Of a stretch of 64,000 bases of DNA, positions 1-9,430 are shown piece by piece (position 1 is the stretch's first letter; every line of letters begins with the position of its first letter). The position numbers were made by a program, and so were the translations under genes. The notes under the pieces were generated by a model that was not told the DNA's origin, did not search any database, and saw nothing but the letters and a program-made list of their open reading frames with translations. This DNA comes from Panax quinquefolius (taxonomy: Eukaryota; Streptophyta; Magnoliopsida; Apiales; Araliaceae): the NCBI GenBank assembly GCA_020205615.1, contig CM035165.1:25708950-25772949 (forward strand), given 5' to 3'.

Positions 1-48
1 GGGTATTACATCACCTTCCCCTTAAAAAGGATTCCGTCCTCGGAATCT
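1..48 (-). repeat. Inverted copy of element A's 3' end (pol tail, PPT, LTR start)
   Basis: The reverse complement of this stretch matches 17095-17142 at all but a few bases: hairpin, purine tract and the first ten bases of the TGTAATACCC LTR. The left end of element A is therefore joined head-on to an oppositely oriented element end instead of having a normal complete 5' LTR. The rest of that inverted LTR would lie outside the window. Confidence 0.8.
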
Positions 49-616
49 ATTTTGTTATTGTAATTAAAATCTATTTTCTTGTTATGTTTACAATGCCTTA
101 TTTGTTTGGAATTCTTTTGACTATAGTTGTCGGTTCGACAGTGTTAATCATTTGTACCTTGTCTCACCAATTTCGATATATTCATGTTTGGTTAGTAGTT
201 ATAATTGTTCGCTCATTCAGTTCTTTCGGTACATATATATATTGTTTATATATATGCATTTTTATATCCGTACTGGGCAATTGGCTCACGCTGTGTTCTT
301 TTTTCGGCAGGTAATCAGGGGTGATCATGATATGTGGGATGAGAGCTACCTTTGATCCAAATGAGTAGATTAGTTTTTGAGACTTATTATTAGACTTGGT
401 TTTCTTAATATTTTGTAGATGGATGTTTGGGCCATTTTGGCATTTATTTATTATCAGTAGAGATTATGTAAATATGGAGTTCCTTCTAGTTAAATTGGAG
501 TATGTGGCAATTTGGTGTTCAATTTAATTGGAGATGTTTTGAGATTTATTCGAGGTTTGTATTTATTATGCTTGTGCGTGACATTCCTTTTCCTTTTTGG
601 GAAAGGGGGTGTTACA
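49..616 (+). repeat. Element A 5' LTR, 3' portion only
   Basis: Non-coding AT-rich sequence ending GGTGTTACA at 616, directly before a methionine-tRNA-type PBS. The LTR beginning (TGTAATACCC, seen at 17129) is missing here and is replaced by the inverted junction at 1-48. Small ORFs here show no recognisable domain. Confidence 0.75.
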
Positions 617-620
617 GAGT

Positions 621-632
621 TGGTATCAAAGC
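621..632 (+). other. Element A primer binding site
   Basis: TGGTATCAAAGC differs by one base from the usual plant initiator-Met tRNA PBS (TGGTATCAGAGC). It lies four bases after the LTR end and would prime minus-strand DNA synthesis. Confidence 0.85.
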
Positions 633-800
633 TTAGGTTATGATCTTTTAGATTGCCTTTTAGGCTTGACCTGTGAGTTATGGGTAGACCACTGGGTAGT
701 TATAAGATTTGTACTGCGTTTGATTTTCGTTCTGCATAAATTTGACCTTGATTATTTGTTTTGATCTATTTGTTCTCATCTGTTTGATTTTGTATCGTAG

Positions 801-1974
801 ATGGCTCGTAAGTCTTCGAGAATTGCTGGGAGGCAGGGTAATAATGGTAGGAGGGGTCAGAGGCAGCCCCAGGTTGAGGCTGTTAACTAGGGTGGAAACG
901 ATGGAAATCTGGGTAATGCAATAATAACCCCAGCTGTGGTCGCAGCAATGGTGAATGAGGCAGTTACGCAGGCCGTGACACAGGCTATGCAGGGTATTCG
1001 GTAGAGGCAAGTAGATCAGCATGCAAATGGCATGGAGGATGATGCAGAGATACCACAACATGAGCAAAATGTTCCTCCCGAGGATCAAGTGGGTCAACAA
1101 GTGCAGCCGTTGTATGTGTTATTAAAAAGGTTCATTAAGCAGAAGCCCAATTCTTTTCATTTTGCTCCGACTCCAATTGATGCGGAGAACTGGATCGCTC
1201 ACTTGGAGAAGATTTTTGATGTGATTGGGTGTTCAAAAAATCAGAAGGTGAGATTAGCGGTTTATAAGCTAGAGGATGATGCTCAGCGATGGTGGAAATC
1301 GTTAAAGGCTACACGGGGAGATGGATTTATGGATGGACTCATATGGAGCGGATTTTGTGACCTTTTTTATCAGCAGTATTTCCCAAACGCTGATAGGGAT
1401 GCATACATCAGGGAATTTGTGTTCATTCGGCAGAAGGATGATGAGACTATTACTGATTTCATAGTGAGGTTTACGAGTTTGGGTGGTTTTGCTGGTTCAA
1501 TAGCTGGGACAGCTGCACAACAGGCAGAAAAGTTCAAATGGGCCTTGAAATATGAGTATAGAAGATCGATCATCCACACGATATTTACAGATGTATCACA
1601 GGTGGCTAATGCAGCTAAGAGTGTGGAAATGGAGCACAAGGACTTTCGAGCTTCCAAATTAGAAGGGAGTCGAAAGAGAGATAGAGATGACCAGCAAGGA
1701 CAATGAATGGGGCAGTTTGACAGAAATTAGAATAGAAGGCAAAATAATTGGAATGAGCCTCCACCGGGTCAGCGATTTAATCCTCGAAGGGATTTTGCTT
1801 ACCCAATGCAGCAGGGTGGTCGTGGAGGTCAGCAGCAGGGTCAATGGCAAGCTAGAGGGCAGTATCAAAATAGGGGATTTCAACAGAACAGGGGTTTCCA
1901 ATAAAATCAGAATCAAGGTCAGCATCGCCAATAGGGTCAAATCCAAGGGCGGTATCCAGGACCGGCAGGTGGGG
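801..1974 (+). pseudogene. gag: Element A gag, 5' part (retrotransposon gag capsid domain)
   Basis: The ATG at 801 starts a basic N-terminus (MARKSSRIAG) that meets a TAG about 30 codons in; a second TAG follows near 1003. The clear capsid-like domain is at 1032-1706, with plant gypsy gag words such as WIAHLEKIFDVIGC, RWWKSL and FYQQYFP. A Q/G/R-rich linker follows in the same frame, broken by TGA, TAG, TAA and TAG. The reading frame stops at the nested insertion. Discounting the insert and one TSD copy, the frame is continuous into the zinc knuckle at 13450. Confidence 0.9.
1970..1974. repeat. Left target-site duplication TGGGG
   Basis: The five bases before the TGTAAG start of the nested element are identical to 13445-13449 after its terminal CACA. 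This is a perfect 5-bp TSD. Confidence 0.95.
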
Positions 1975-2365
1975 TGTAAGACCCCGAATTTTATGAAATA
2001 AAAGTATTCAATTTTTCTTATAATAACTATTCAGTAAATGGTTAAATTGATAAAAGTTTAAAGTTAAGGGTGAGATATGAATTTTTCAAAATACGCAAGT
2101 GGTTATAAAATATTCAATTGTCGGGGAATATTCGTTTGGTCGTGGAATATTCTTTTTGTCGGGGAATATTAGTACGACGGCGCAGCCATTTGTGGGCCCT
2201 ATAGCGAATAACTGTCGGATGAAGATAACGACAAAATTTGAGTTTTTACAAATAACGGCGTAATTGTTACCGTTAACACTGTTGGAATACCCGATGGGTA
2301 AAGTAAAGTAATACGCGTTGTTACACAGTAGCACACGGTATCGCACATTATTTTTGAATTATTGA

Positions 2366-2379
2366 TTCTTACGTAAGAA
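2366..2379. promoter_or_regulatory. U3 palindrome TTCTTACGTAAGAA
   Basis: A perfect 14-bp palindrome with the ACGT core that plant bZIP factors favour. It is perfect again at 6431-6444 and 60913-60926, and has one mismatch near 10484 and 26196. It lies about 800 bp upstream of TATA. Factor identity is inferred from the core only. Confidence 0.55.
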
Positions 2380-2435
2380 GGCACTACTCAATAATTATTA
2401 CAGTAATTACTGTTCAATATTTTATTTTATTGGTT

Positions 2436-2483
2436 CAATAATTGCTGCGTTGATATTTTATATTATTGTTGTTTCAATAATTG
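2436..2483. promoter_or_regulatory. U3 CAATAATTG repeats (HD-Zip class I type sites)
   Basis: Exact CAATAATTG occurs at 2436-2444 and 2475-2483, with a mutated third near 2389. LTR 2 has three exact copies (6454-6462, 6501-6509, 6540-6548) and LTR 3 has two (10507, 10555). This equals the known HD-Zip I consensus CAATWATTG. Binding is inferred. Confidence 0.5.
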
Positions 2484-3170
2484 TCACTACACAAGATTCC
2501 ATTATCGGATCAATAATTCATATTATTTGAATAATATTATTAGATAGCATTATTGGCAATGTCTAGAAAGTTTCATCGAGGAGAGGTTTGGTCGCTTTAA
2601 TTGTGCGCCAAGAAGGAGAAATCCTTATCTGAAAGCCCTCTTTCCGGGAACCACTGGTTGTCATTATTGTGATTGATAAGAATATTATTTGTGAATAATT
2701 AATTATTGATTTATATGATAATGAAATATTTATTTGATGTGGATATAAATGATGGATTTATTTATGTGGTTATAAATGAAGGAATTAATGTTGAGGTATT
2801 TTATCAAGATTTTGTCTGATTGGAGGTATTAAAAGATCAAATCAATGTTCTTATGACTTTATTGTGTGAGTTATAATTTTTAATCGTAGTTGGATCGTTG
2901 TGATTTTTGGATATGTTATACATATATAAGTTGAGTATATGTTCACAAATTTTGAACCGTTAAAAATGAACGAATGATTTGTTATGAATTTTAAGAGGTG
3001 ACTGATTCGGAAATTAAGTTTATAAATGATTTTGGTGGAAAATTCTAGAAATGGGTGGGCCCCACTTTTGGTTGTTGGGAAAGATGGCTGATTTTTGGTG
3101 GGTGAAATAGTAGCAGGTAAAGCCATCAGTGCTTGAAAGTCAAGTGCGCTTTTGCGTGCTAACATTTTCC

Positions 3171-3178
3171 TATAAATA
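3171..3178 (+). promoter_or_regulatory. LTR 1 TATA box
   Basis: TATAAATA precedes a conserved stretch (GGGCTAAGTTAGAATTG) and a CT-rich leader. The same arrangement is at 11253 (LTR 3), 27120 (solo LTR), 46050 and 56615 (element C) and 62031, and on the - strand near 37060 and 60151. In LTR 2 it is changed to CAATAAATA near 7232. Confidence 0.75.
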
Positions 3179-3485
3179 GAGGGCTAAGTTAGAATTGAAA
3201 ATCACACCAGAATTCATAAGTTTTCTCTCTTTTTCTCTCTAGATTATCGAGTGTATTTTGTGGGTATTTAGATACTTGTTGAGTTGCTATTCATCAGTGC
3301 AAGTTTCCTTCAGCGTCATATCCGATATCCAGTCAGAAGTGTTGCTCTTTTGAGGTAAGAGATAGTAAGGGATAGTAAGGGATTTTAAGGGATATTTTTT
3401 CATAATGATGTTATTCTTTCAATATCATTATACCGAAATATTGGTATGGATTTTATTGTGGAAGTTTTACCTTTTGTGTCGGGGT

Positions 3486-3680
3486 TACTATTCACGTATA
3501 CGACACTATTCACGTATACGACACTATTTACGTATACGGAACTATTCACGTATATGACATTATTCATGTATATGATATTTTTACGTATACGGTACTATGT
3601 ATGAATACGGAGTACTATTCATGAGTTACTATTCATGAGTTACTATTCACGAGTTACTATTCACGGGTACTATTCATGAC
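3486..3680 (+). repeat. TATTCACG minisatellite in LTR 1
   Basis: Tandem 15-18 bp units built on ACTATTCACG, the first group with GTATACGAC and the later group with AGTT. Matching blocks occur at 7549-7738, 11566-11757, 27401-27610, 36545-36690 (-), 43930-44090 (-), 59815-59880 (-) and 62205-62260. It lies downstream of TATA in every copy, so it should be transcribed. Confidence 0.85.
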
Positions 3681-4037
3681 AAAAATTGGTTTCTTTTTCT
3701 AACCAAATTATAGTTGATTTATGAATATTACTCTTGAGATTAAATCTAGATGTTTTAACTATATTGATTTTACTATTATATATAACATTTTTATAACCCT
3801 AATGATGATATTTCTCTTTGACTTGAGTGTAAAGATGGGTAGATTTTTGGTATGATCATGACTATGGGTTCCCTTTGGCCAGTAGTGCAAAGTTGAATTG
3901 TTGAATGGTATGATCTTGACCATTGAATTTATAATTGAATATCTTTAGCTTAAGTGCAAAGGTGAAATGATCAATATGGTTATAATTATTGTTTATATAA
4001 ATTCTGAAATGATTATATATTTCTTTGAGATATTAAC

Positions 4038-4256
4038 ATATTTGGCCTGTAGTGCAAATATGAACTGTTGATAAATATATTTGGCCTGTAGTGCAAATAT
4101 GAACTGTTGAGAAATATCTTTGGCCTGTAGTGCAAAGATGAATTGTTGATGAATATCTTTGGCCCGTAGTGTAAAGATGACCTGTTGTTGAATATCTTTG
4201 GCCTGTAGTGCAAAGATGACTTGTTGATGAATATCTTTGGCCCGTAGTGCAAAAAT
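4038..4256 (+). repeat. Array of six 39-bp repeats, each a potential hairpin (LTR 1)
   Basis: Units start at 4038, 4077, 4116, 4155, 4194 and 4233, exactly 39 bp apart. Each is a 7-base stem, a 10-base loop like GCCTGTAGTG and the complementary stem. Units 1-2 pair ATATTTG with CAAATAT; units 3 and 5 pair ATCTTTG with CAAAGAT, so both arms change together. Units 4 and 6 have one changed base in the right arm. More decayed units extend upstream to about 3820. Similar arrays occur in all relatives seen here. Confidence 0.85.
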
Positions 4257-4825
4257 GAATTTATTAGTATGATTATGGACATGAACTGTGATTTGGTATA
4301 ACCATGATCTTTGATGTTTCAGGTAAAGACAAGTGTTAAAAATTATCTTCGTCCTGGATTAGAAGAGGAATTTAGAACTACAATTATTATTATGAGTTAT
4401 TCATATGATTGTGGACCAGAATTGTTGATTGATGTTACAGGGATAAAACATTATTGGTGGATTTTTAACATGGAGAAGATAATAGACTTTATAGTCTATT
4501 TGACTCTTCTAATGGATTGCTTCATTCATTTATAACTATGGTTGAAATTTCTTATCATCTACCATATGTTCTAAATCTCGATTTATTATTGATGAAGGCT
4601 ATTGATAATTTAATTATCTTTAGTCATGATATTCTTTATTGAGTTAGTTGTGCTCTCACCTTTTGCTTCACAATTCCTTTGTAATAAGAGTGTATTTGGT
4701 ATTTAGCGAGCGGGGTAACAAGGAGGGAATAGAACGGTGGTCATCATTTAGTAGTTATATTTGGTGAATCAAATAGGGTGAGGCGAACCCAACTTTAGAA
4801 GAGTGTTTTGCCACTATCATACAAG

Positions 4826-5176
4826 ATGTCTAATGACATACAACCTCGCGTTATCATAAGACAGGGTTGTGCTTATCCACTTGCTGAGTATATCTATGGG
4901 CACTACCTATATGATCTTGGGGTTTATTTGAAATATAATTTTCACTTGGAGACAACGGAGATATTTATATGTCAAGAGAAGACTCACCATTGGGAGGAAT
5001 ATGATAGTAATTTTCTCGTTTTTCTTTGGGGTCTATTGGGTCAACCAAGGATAATTCTGCGGCCATATGATATCTATCGTAACCTAGAAGCATGGCCTCC
5101 CATGTACGAAGGTTTCTTTGAGCACTTCCCAAAGATTCTAATTTCTAAAACAGTTTTTGACTATACCTTTATGTAA
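4826..5176 (+). CDS. Conserved 116-codon ORF inside the LTR, function unknown
   Basis: The ORF runs from an ATG (MSNDIQPRVI...) to TAA. The product is rich in aromatic residues and His and has no signal peptide, membrane segment or motif I recognise. The same ORF is full length in LTR 3 (12899-13249) and broken in LTR 2. It lies in about 450 bp absent from the LTRs of B, C and the solo copies, so it may be a captured host fragment. Comparing LTR 1 with LTR 3, about nine changes are amino-acid changing and about one silent, which argues against strong protein-level constraint. It could be translated or only carried along. Confidence 0.4.
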   Translation: MSNDIQPRVIIRQGCAYPLAEYIYGHYLYDLGVYLKYNFHLETTEIFICQEKTHHWEEYDSNFLVFLWGLLGQPRIILRPYDIYRNLEAWPPMYEGFFEHFPKILISKTVFDYTFM

Positions 5177-5894
5177 GGTTTCATTGTGACATGCTATCCA
5201 AGGTTGGGATAAGAGTCACAGTTGGTATATATTTGTATCCAAACTCACAGCATATGTGTTGTTATATTTTGCACTACAATTGTTGTAATAAAGTTGTAGT
5301 TATTTTCTGTACCATGTATTTGGCGACTCAGAATAGGTTGGATGGAATGGACCTATTTTGGGGTTGTCACAGTTGGTATCAGAGCTATAAGTAAAGAGCC
5401 TCGAGCCTCTCTCTGGTGACTTCCTGTTGATGGGGGATGCACCGAAGCCAGACTCTCCGTAGAGGACGCCGTTCTGCGGTGGCAAACTGATAGGTATCAC
5501 TGTGAGGTGTTGTCCACGGTTGGGACATGAGTCACAGTTGGTATCAGAGCTATAAGTAAAGAGCCCCGAGCCTCTATCTAGTGACTTCCTATTGATGGGG
5601 GATGCACCGAAGCCAGACTCTCCGTAGGGGACGCCTGATTCTGTGGTGGCAAATCGATAGGTATCTTTGTGTGAGGTGTTTGTCCACGGTTGGGACATGA
5701 GTCACAGTTGGTATCAAAGCTTAGGGATATGGTCTCTGGCGGAGATCGGAGAATAGAACTAGGAGGGGAGAGATGAGTAAATCCTTCGCTAGTGTGTCCT
5801 ACCTAAGCTTATTTGTTGGTCAGTCATAATATCGGGATATTATGTGATATGTTAATTTGTTCAATTAACCCTTATTTTGAAGCTGTATTCTAGA

Positions 5895-6005
5895 ATGATA
5901 TCTGAAATACAGGAGATGAGCAAAGAAGAAATCATGATGATAGGGAAGATGAAATCTGAAATGAAAGCAAGGTATTCTCAACTCTTTGTAATACCAGGTA
6001 CGTAA
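5895..6005 (+). CDS. 36-residue micro-ORF joining a gag-like start to the pol C-terminal tail
   Basis: The start (MISEIQEMSKEE) lies where element B and C gag begin (M-T/A-SENVEI) relative to the leader. The end (about SEMKARYSQLF) resembles the last residues of chromovirus pol (KSRYPHLF). One in-frame deletion of nearly all gag-pol would give this. The second internal domain keeps a 29-residue version (9965-10054) although the first ATG is lost. It may just mark the deletion, or it may still matter for leader translation. Confidence 0.45.
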   Translation: MISEIQEMSKEEIMMIGKMKSEMKARYSQLFVIPGT

Positions 6006-6023
6006 ATTTCGGGGACGAAATTT
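6004..6023 (+). other. Pre-PPT hairpin (8-bp stem, GGGA loop)
   Basis: AAATTTCG, GGGA, CGAAATTT lie at the end of the micro-ORF, before the PPT. The same position holds a hairpin at 10053-10072, at 17092-17109 (GATTCCG/CGGAATC, GGGA), at 38112-38129 (- strand, AGGA loop) and, weakened, at 55774-55794. The stem sequence differs between families while pairing is kept. Confidence 0.7.
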
Positions 6024-8094
6024 CATAAGGAGAGGAGATTGTAAGACCCCGAATTTTATGAAATAAAAGTATTCAATTTTTCTTATAATAACTATTCAGT
6101 AAATGGTTAAATTGATAAAAGTTTAAAGTTAAGGGTGAGATATGAATTTTGCAAAATACGCAAGTGGTTATAAAATATTCAATTGTCGGGGAATATTCGT
6201 TTAGTCGTGGAATATTCTTTTTGTCGGGGAATATTCATACGATGGCGCAGCCATTTGTGGGCCCCATAACGAATAACTGTCGGATGAAGATAACGACAAA
6301 ATTTGAGTTTTTACAAATAATGGCGTAATTGTTACCGTTAACACTGTTGGAATACCCGGTGGGTAAAGTAAAGTAATACGCGTTGTTGCACAGTAGCACG
6401 CAGTATCGCACATTATTTTTGAATTATTGATTCTTACGTAAGAAGGCACTACTCAATAATTGTTACAGCAATTACTGTTCAATATTTTATTTTATTGGTT
6501 CAATAATTGCTGCGTTGATATTTTATATTATTGTTGTTTCAATAATTGTCACTGCACAATATCTCCATTATCAGATCAATAATTCATATTATTTGAATAA
6601 TATTATTAGATAGCATTATTGGCAATGTCTAGAAAGTTTTGTCAAGGAGAGGTTTGGTTACCTAATTGCGCGCCAGTAAGGAGAAATCCTTATCGGAAAG
6701 CCCCCTCTTTCCTAGGAACTGTCTGGTTGTCATTATTGTGATTCTGTAACATTATTTGTGAATAATTAATTATTGATTTATATGATAATGAAATATTTAT
6801 TTGATGTGGATATAAATGATGGATTTATTTATGTGGTTATAAATGAAGGAATTAATGTTGAGGTATTTTATCAGTATTTTGTCGGATTGGAGGTATTAAA
6901 AGATCAAATCAGTGTTCTTACAGCTTTATTGCGTGAGTTATAATTTTTAATCTGACCGTTGGATCATTGTGATTTTTGGATATGTTATACATATATAAGT
7001 TGAATATATGTTCACAAATTTTGAATCGTTAAAAATGAACGATTGATTTGTTATGAATTTTAAGAGGTGACTGATTCAGAAATAGGTTTATAAATGATTT
7101 TGGTGAAAAATTCTAGAAATGGGTGGGCCCCACTTTTGGTTGTTGGGAAAGATGACTGATTTTTGGTGGGTGGAATAGTAGTAGTAAAGCCATCGTGTAG
7201 CAGTCAAGTCCGCTTGATGCATAACATTTTCCAATAAATAGAGGGCTAAGTTAGAATTGAAAATCACACCAGAATTCATAAGTTTTCTCTCTTTTTCTCT
7301 TTAGATTATCGAGTGTATTTTGTGAGTATTTAGATACTTGGTGAGTTGCTATTCATCAGTGCAAGATTCCTTCAGCGTCATATCCGATATCCAGACAGAA
7401 GTGCTGCTCTTTTGAGGTAAGGGATAGTAAGGGATTTTAAGGGATTGTAAGGGATATTTTTTCGTAATGATGTTATTCTTTCAATATCATTATACCGAAA
7501 TATTGGTATGAATTTTATTGTGGAAGTTCTACCTTTTTGTGTCGAGTTTACTATTCACGTATACGACACTATTCACGTATACGGCACTATTTACGTATAT
7601 GACATTATTCATGTATATAACATTTTTACGTATACGATACTATGTATGAATACGGAGTACTATTCATGAGTTACTATTCATGAGTTACTATTCACGAGTT
7701 ACTATTCACGAGTTACTATTCACGAGTACTATTCATGACAAAATTGGTTTCTTTTTCTAACCAAATTATAGTTGATTTATGAATATTACTCTTGAGATTA
7801 AATCTAGATGTTTTGATTATATTGATTTTACTATTATATATAACATTTTTATAACCCTAATGATGATATTTCTCTTTGACTTGAGTGTAAAGATGGGTAG
7901 ATTTTGGTATGATCATGACTATGGGTTCCTTTGGCGATGAGTACAAAGTTGAATTGTTGATTGGTATGATGATCATTTACCATTGAATTTATAATTGAAT
8001 ATCTTTAGCTTAAGTGCAAAGGTGAAATGATCAACATGGTTATAATTATTGTTTATATAAATTCTGAAATGATTATATATTTCTTTGAGATATT

Positions 8095-8319
8095 AATATA
8101 TTTGGCCTGTAGTGCAAATATGAATTGTTGATAAATATATTTGACTTGTAGTGCAAATATGAAATGTTGAGAAATATCTTTGGCCTATAGTGCAAAGATG
8201 AATTGTTGATGAATATCTTTGGCCCGTAGTGCAAAGATGACCTGTTGTTGAATATCTTTGGCCTGTAGTGCAAAGATGACTTGTTGATGAATATCTTTGG
8301 CCCATAGTGCAAAGATGAA
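8095..8319 (+). repeat. 39-bp hairpin array in LTR 2
   Basis: Same unit structure as at 4038-4256. The first units keep ATATTTG/CAAATAT arms and the later ones ATCTTTG/CAAAGAT. In unit 2 loop bases changed (ACTTGTAGTG) while the stem stayed paired. Confidence 0.8.
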
Positions 8320-8880
8320 TTTATTAGTATGATTATGGGCATGAACTATGATTTGGTATAACCATGATCTTTGATGTTTCAAGTAAAGACAAATGATGAA
8401 AATTATCTTCGTCCTGGATGAGAAGAGGATTTAGAACTACAATTATGATTATGAGTTATTCATATGATTGTGGACCAGAATTATTGATTGATGTTACAGG
8501 GATAAAACATTGTTGGTGGATTTTTAACATGGAGAAGATAATAAATTTTATAGTCTATTTGACTCTTCTAATGGATTGCTCATTCCGCTGCAACTATGGT
8601 TGAAATTTCTTATCATCTACCATATGTTTTAAATCTCTGATTTATTATTGATGAAGGCTATTGATAATTTAATTATCTTTAGTCATGATATTCTTTACTG
8701 AGCTAGTTGTGCTCACCCTTTTGCTTCACAATTCCTTTCAGGTAATAAGAGTAGGTAGGTGGGTGAGAGTGGGGTAAAGGGGAATAGAACGGTGGTCATC
8801 ATTTAGTAGTTATATTTGGTGAATCAAATAGGGTGAGGCGAACCCAACATTGGAAGAGTGTTTTGTCACTATCATACAAG

Positions 8881-9232
8881 ATGTCTAATGACATACAAAC
8901 TCGTGTTATCATAAGATAGGGTTGTGCGCATCCACTTGCTGAGTATATCTATGGGCACTACCTATATGATCTTGGGGTTTATTTGAAATATAATTTTCAC
9001 TTGGAGACAACGGAGATATTTATATGTCAAGAGAAGACTCACCATTGGGAGGAATATGATAGTAATCTTCTCATTTTTCTTTGGGGTCTATTGGGTCAAC
9101 CAAGGATAATTCTGTGGCCATATGATATCTATCATAACCTAGAAGCATGGCCTCCCCGTATACGAAGGTTTCCTTGAGCACTTCCCAAAGATTCTAATTT
9201 CTAAAGCAGTTTTTGACTATACCTTTATGTAA
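8881..9232 (+). pseudogene. Broken LTR 2 copy of the LTR ORF
   Basis: Same start as the ORF at 4826, but codon 13 is TAG (8917-8919) where the other copies have CAG or CAA, and an extra base near 9157 shifts the frame. The remaining open part is 8983-9177. It shows the ORF is not needed in every LTR. Confidence 0.75.
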
Positions 9233-9430
9233 GGTGTCATTGTGACGTCTTATCCAAGGTTGGGATAAGAGTAACAGATTGGTATATATTTGTATCCAAA
9301 CTCACAACATATATGTTGTTATATTTTGCACGACAATTGTTGTAATAAAGTTGTAGTTGTTTTTACGTACCATGTATTTGGCGACTCGAGAATAGGTTGG
9401 ATGGAATGGACCTATTTTGGGGTTGTCTGA

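Larger units (their letters stand above)
1975..5371 (+). repeat. LTR 1 of the compound element (3397 bp)
   Basis: Starts TGTAAGACCCC and ends GTTGTCACA (TG...CA) just before a PBS. In order it holds U3 with an ACGT palindrome and CAATAATTG sites (2366-2483), a TATA box (3171), a CT-rich stretch, a TATTCACG minisatellite (3486-3680), a 39-bp hairpin array (about 3820-4262) and a 116-codon ORF (4826-5176). More than 2 kb lies between TATA and PBS, very long for R-U5. Confidence 0.93.
5372..6039 (+). other. Internal domain 1: three PBS copies in a duplicated leader, micro-ORF, hairpin, PPT
   Basis: TGGTATCAGAGC occurs at 5374-5385 and 5539-5550, and TGGTATCAAAGC at 5709-5720. Each is preceded by GTCACAG or its equivalent, so units of about 165-170 bp repeat the LTR-end/PBS junction. 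After the third PBS comes a B-like leader, a micro-ORF (5895-6005), a hairpin (6004-6023) and the purine tract AAGGAGAGGAGA before the next LTR. All gag-pol enzyme domains are absent. Confidence 0.88.
6040..9430 (+). repeat. LTR 2 of the compound element (3391 bp)
   Basis: Collinear with LTR 1 throughout. Its 3' end is altered (TTGTCTGA instead of TTGTCACA) and its TATA is mutated. It contains the minisatellite (7549-7738), the hairpin array (about 7880-8320) and a broken copy of the ORF. It sits between two internal domains, so it served as 3' LTR of one unit and 5' LTR of the next. Confidence 0.92.

Noticed and set aside
4038..4256. CRISPR-like array
   Set aside because: Regular 39-bp units with palindromes, but there are no unique spacers, units vary internally, no cas genes are present and it lies in a plant LTR.
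4013..4282. Minus-strand ORF with repeated SSLHYGPKIFIN-like peptide (also at 8073-8342 and 12091-12360)
   Set aside because: The 39-bp hairpin array has a period divisible by three, so an antisense frame stays open and repeats. No start context or conservation beyond the DNA repeat.
5374..5720. tRNA gene fragments at the TGGTATCAGAGC sites
   Set aside because: Only the 12 bases complementary to a Met-tRNA 3' end are present, at LTR ends; these are primer binding sites.
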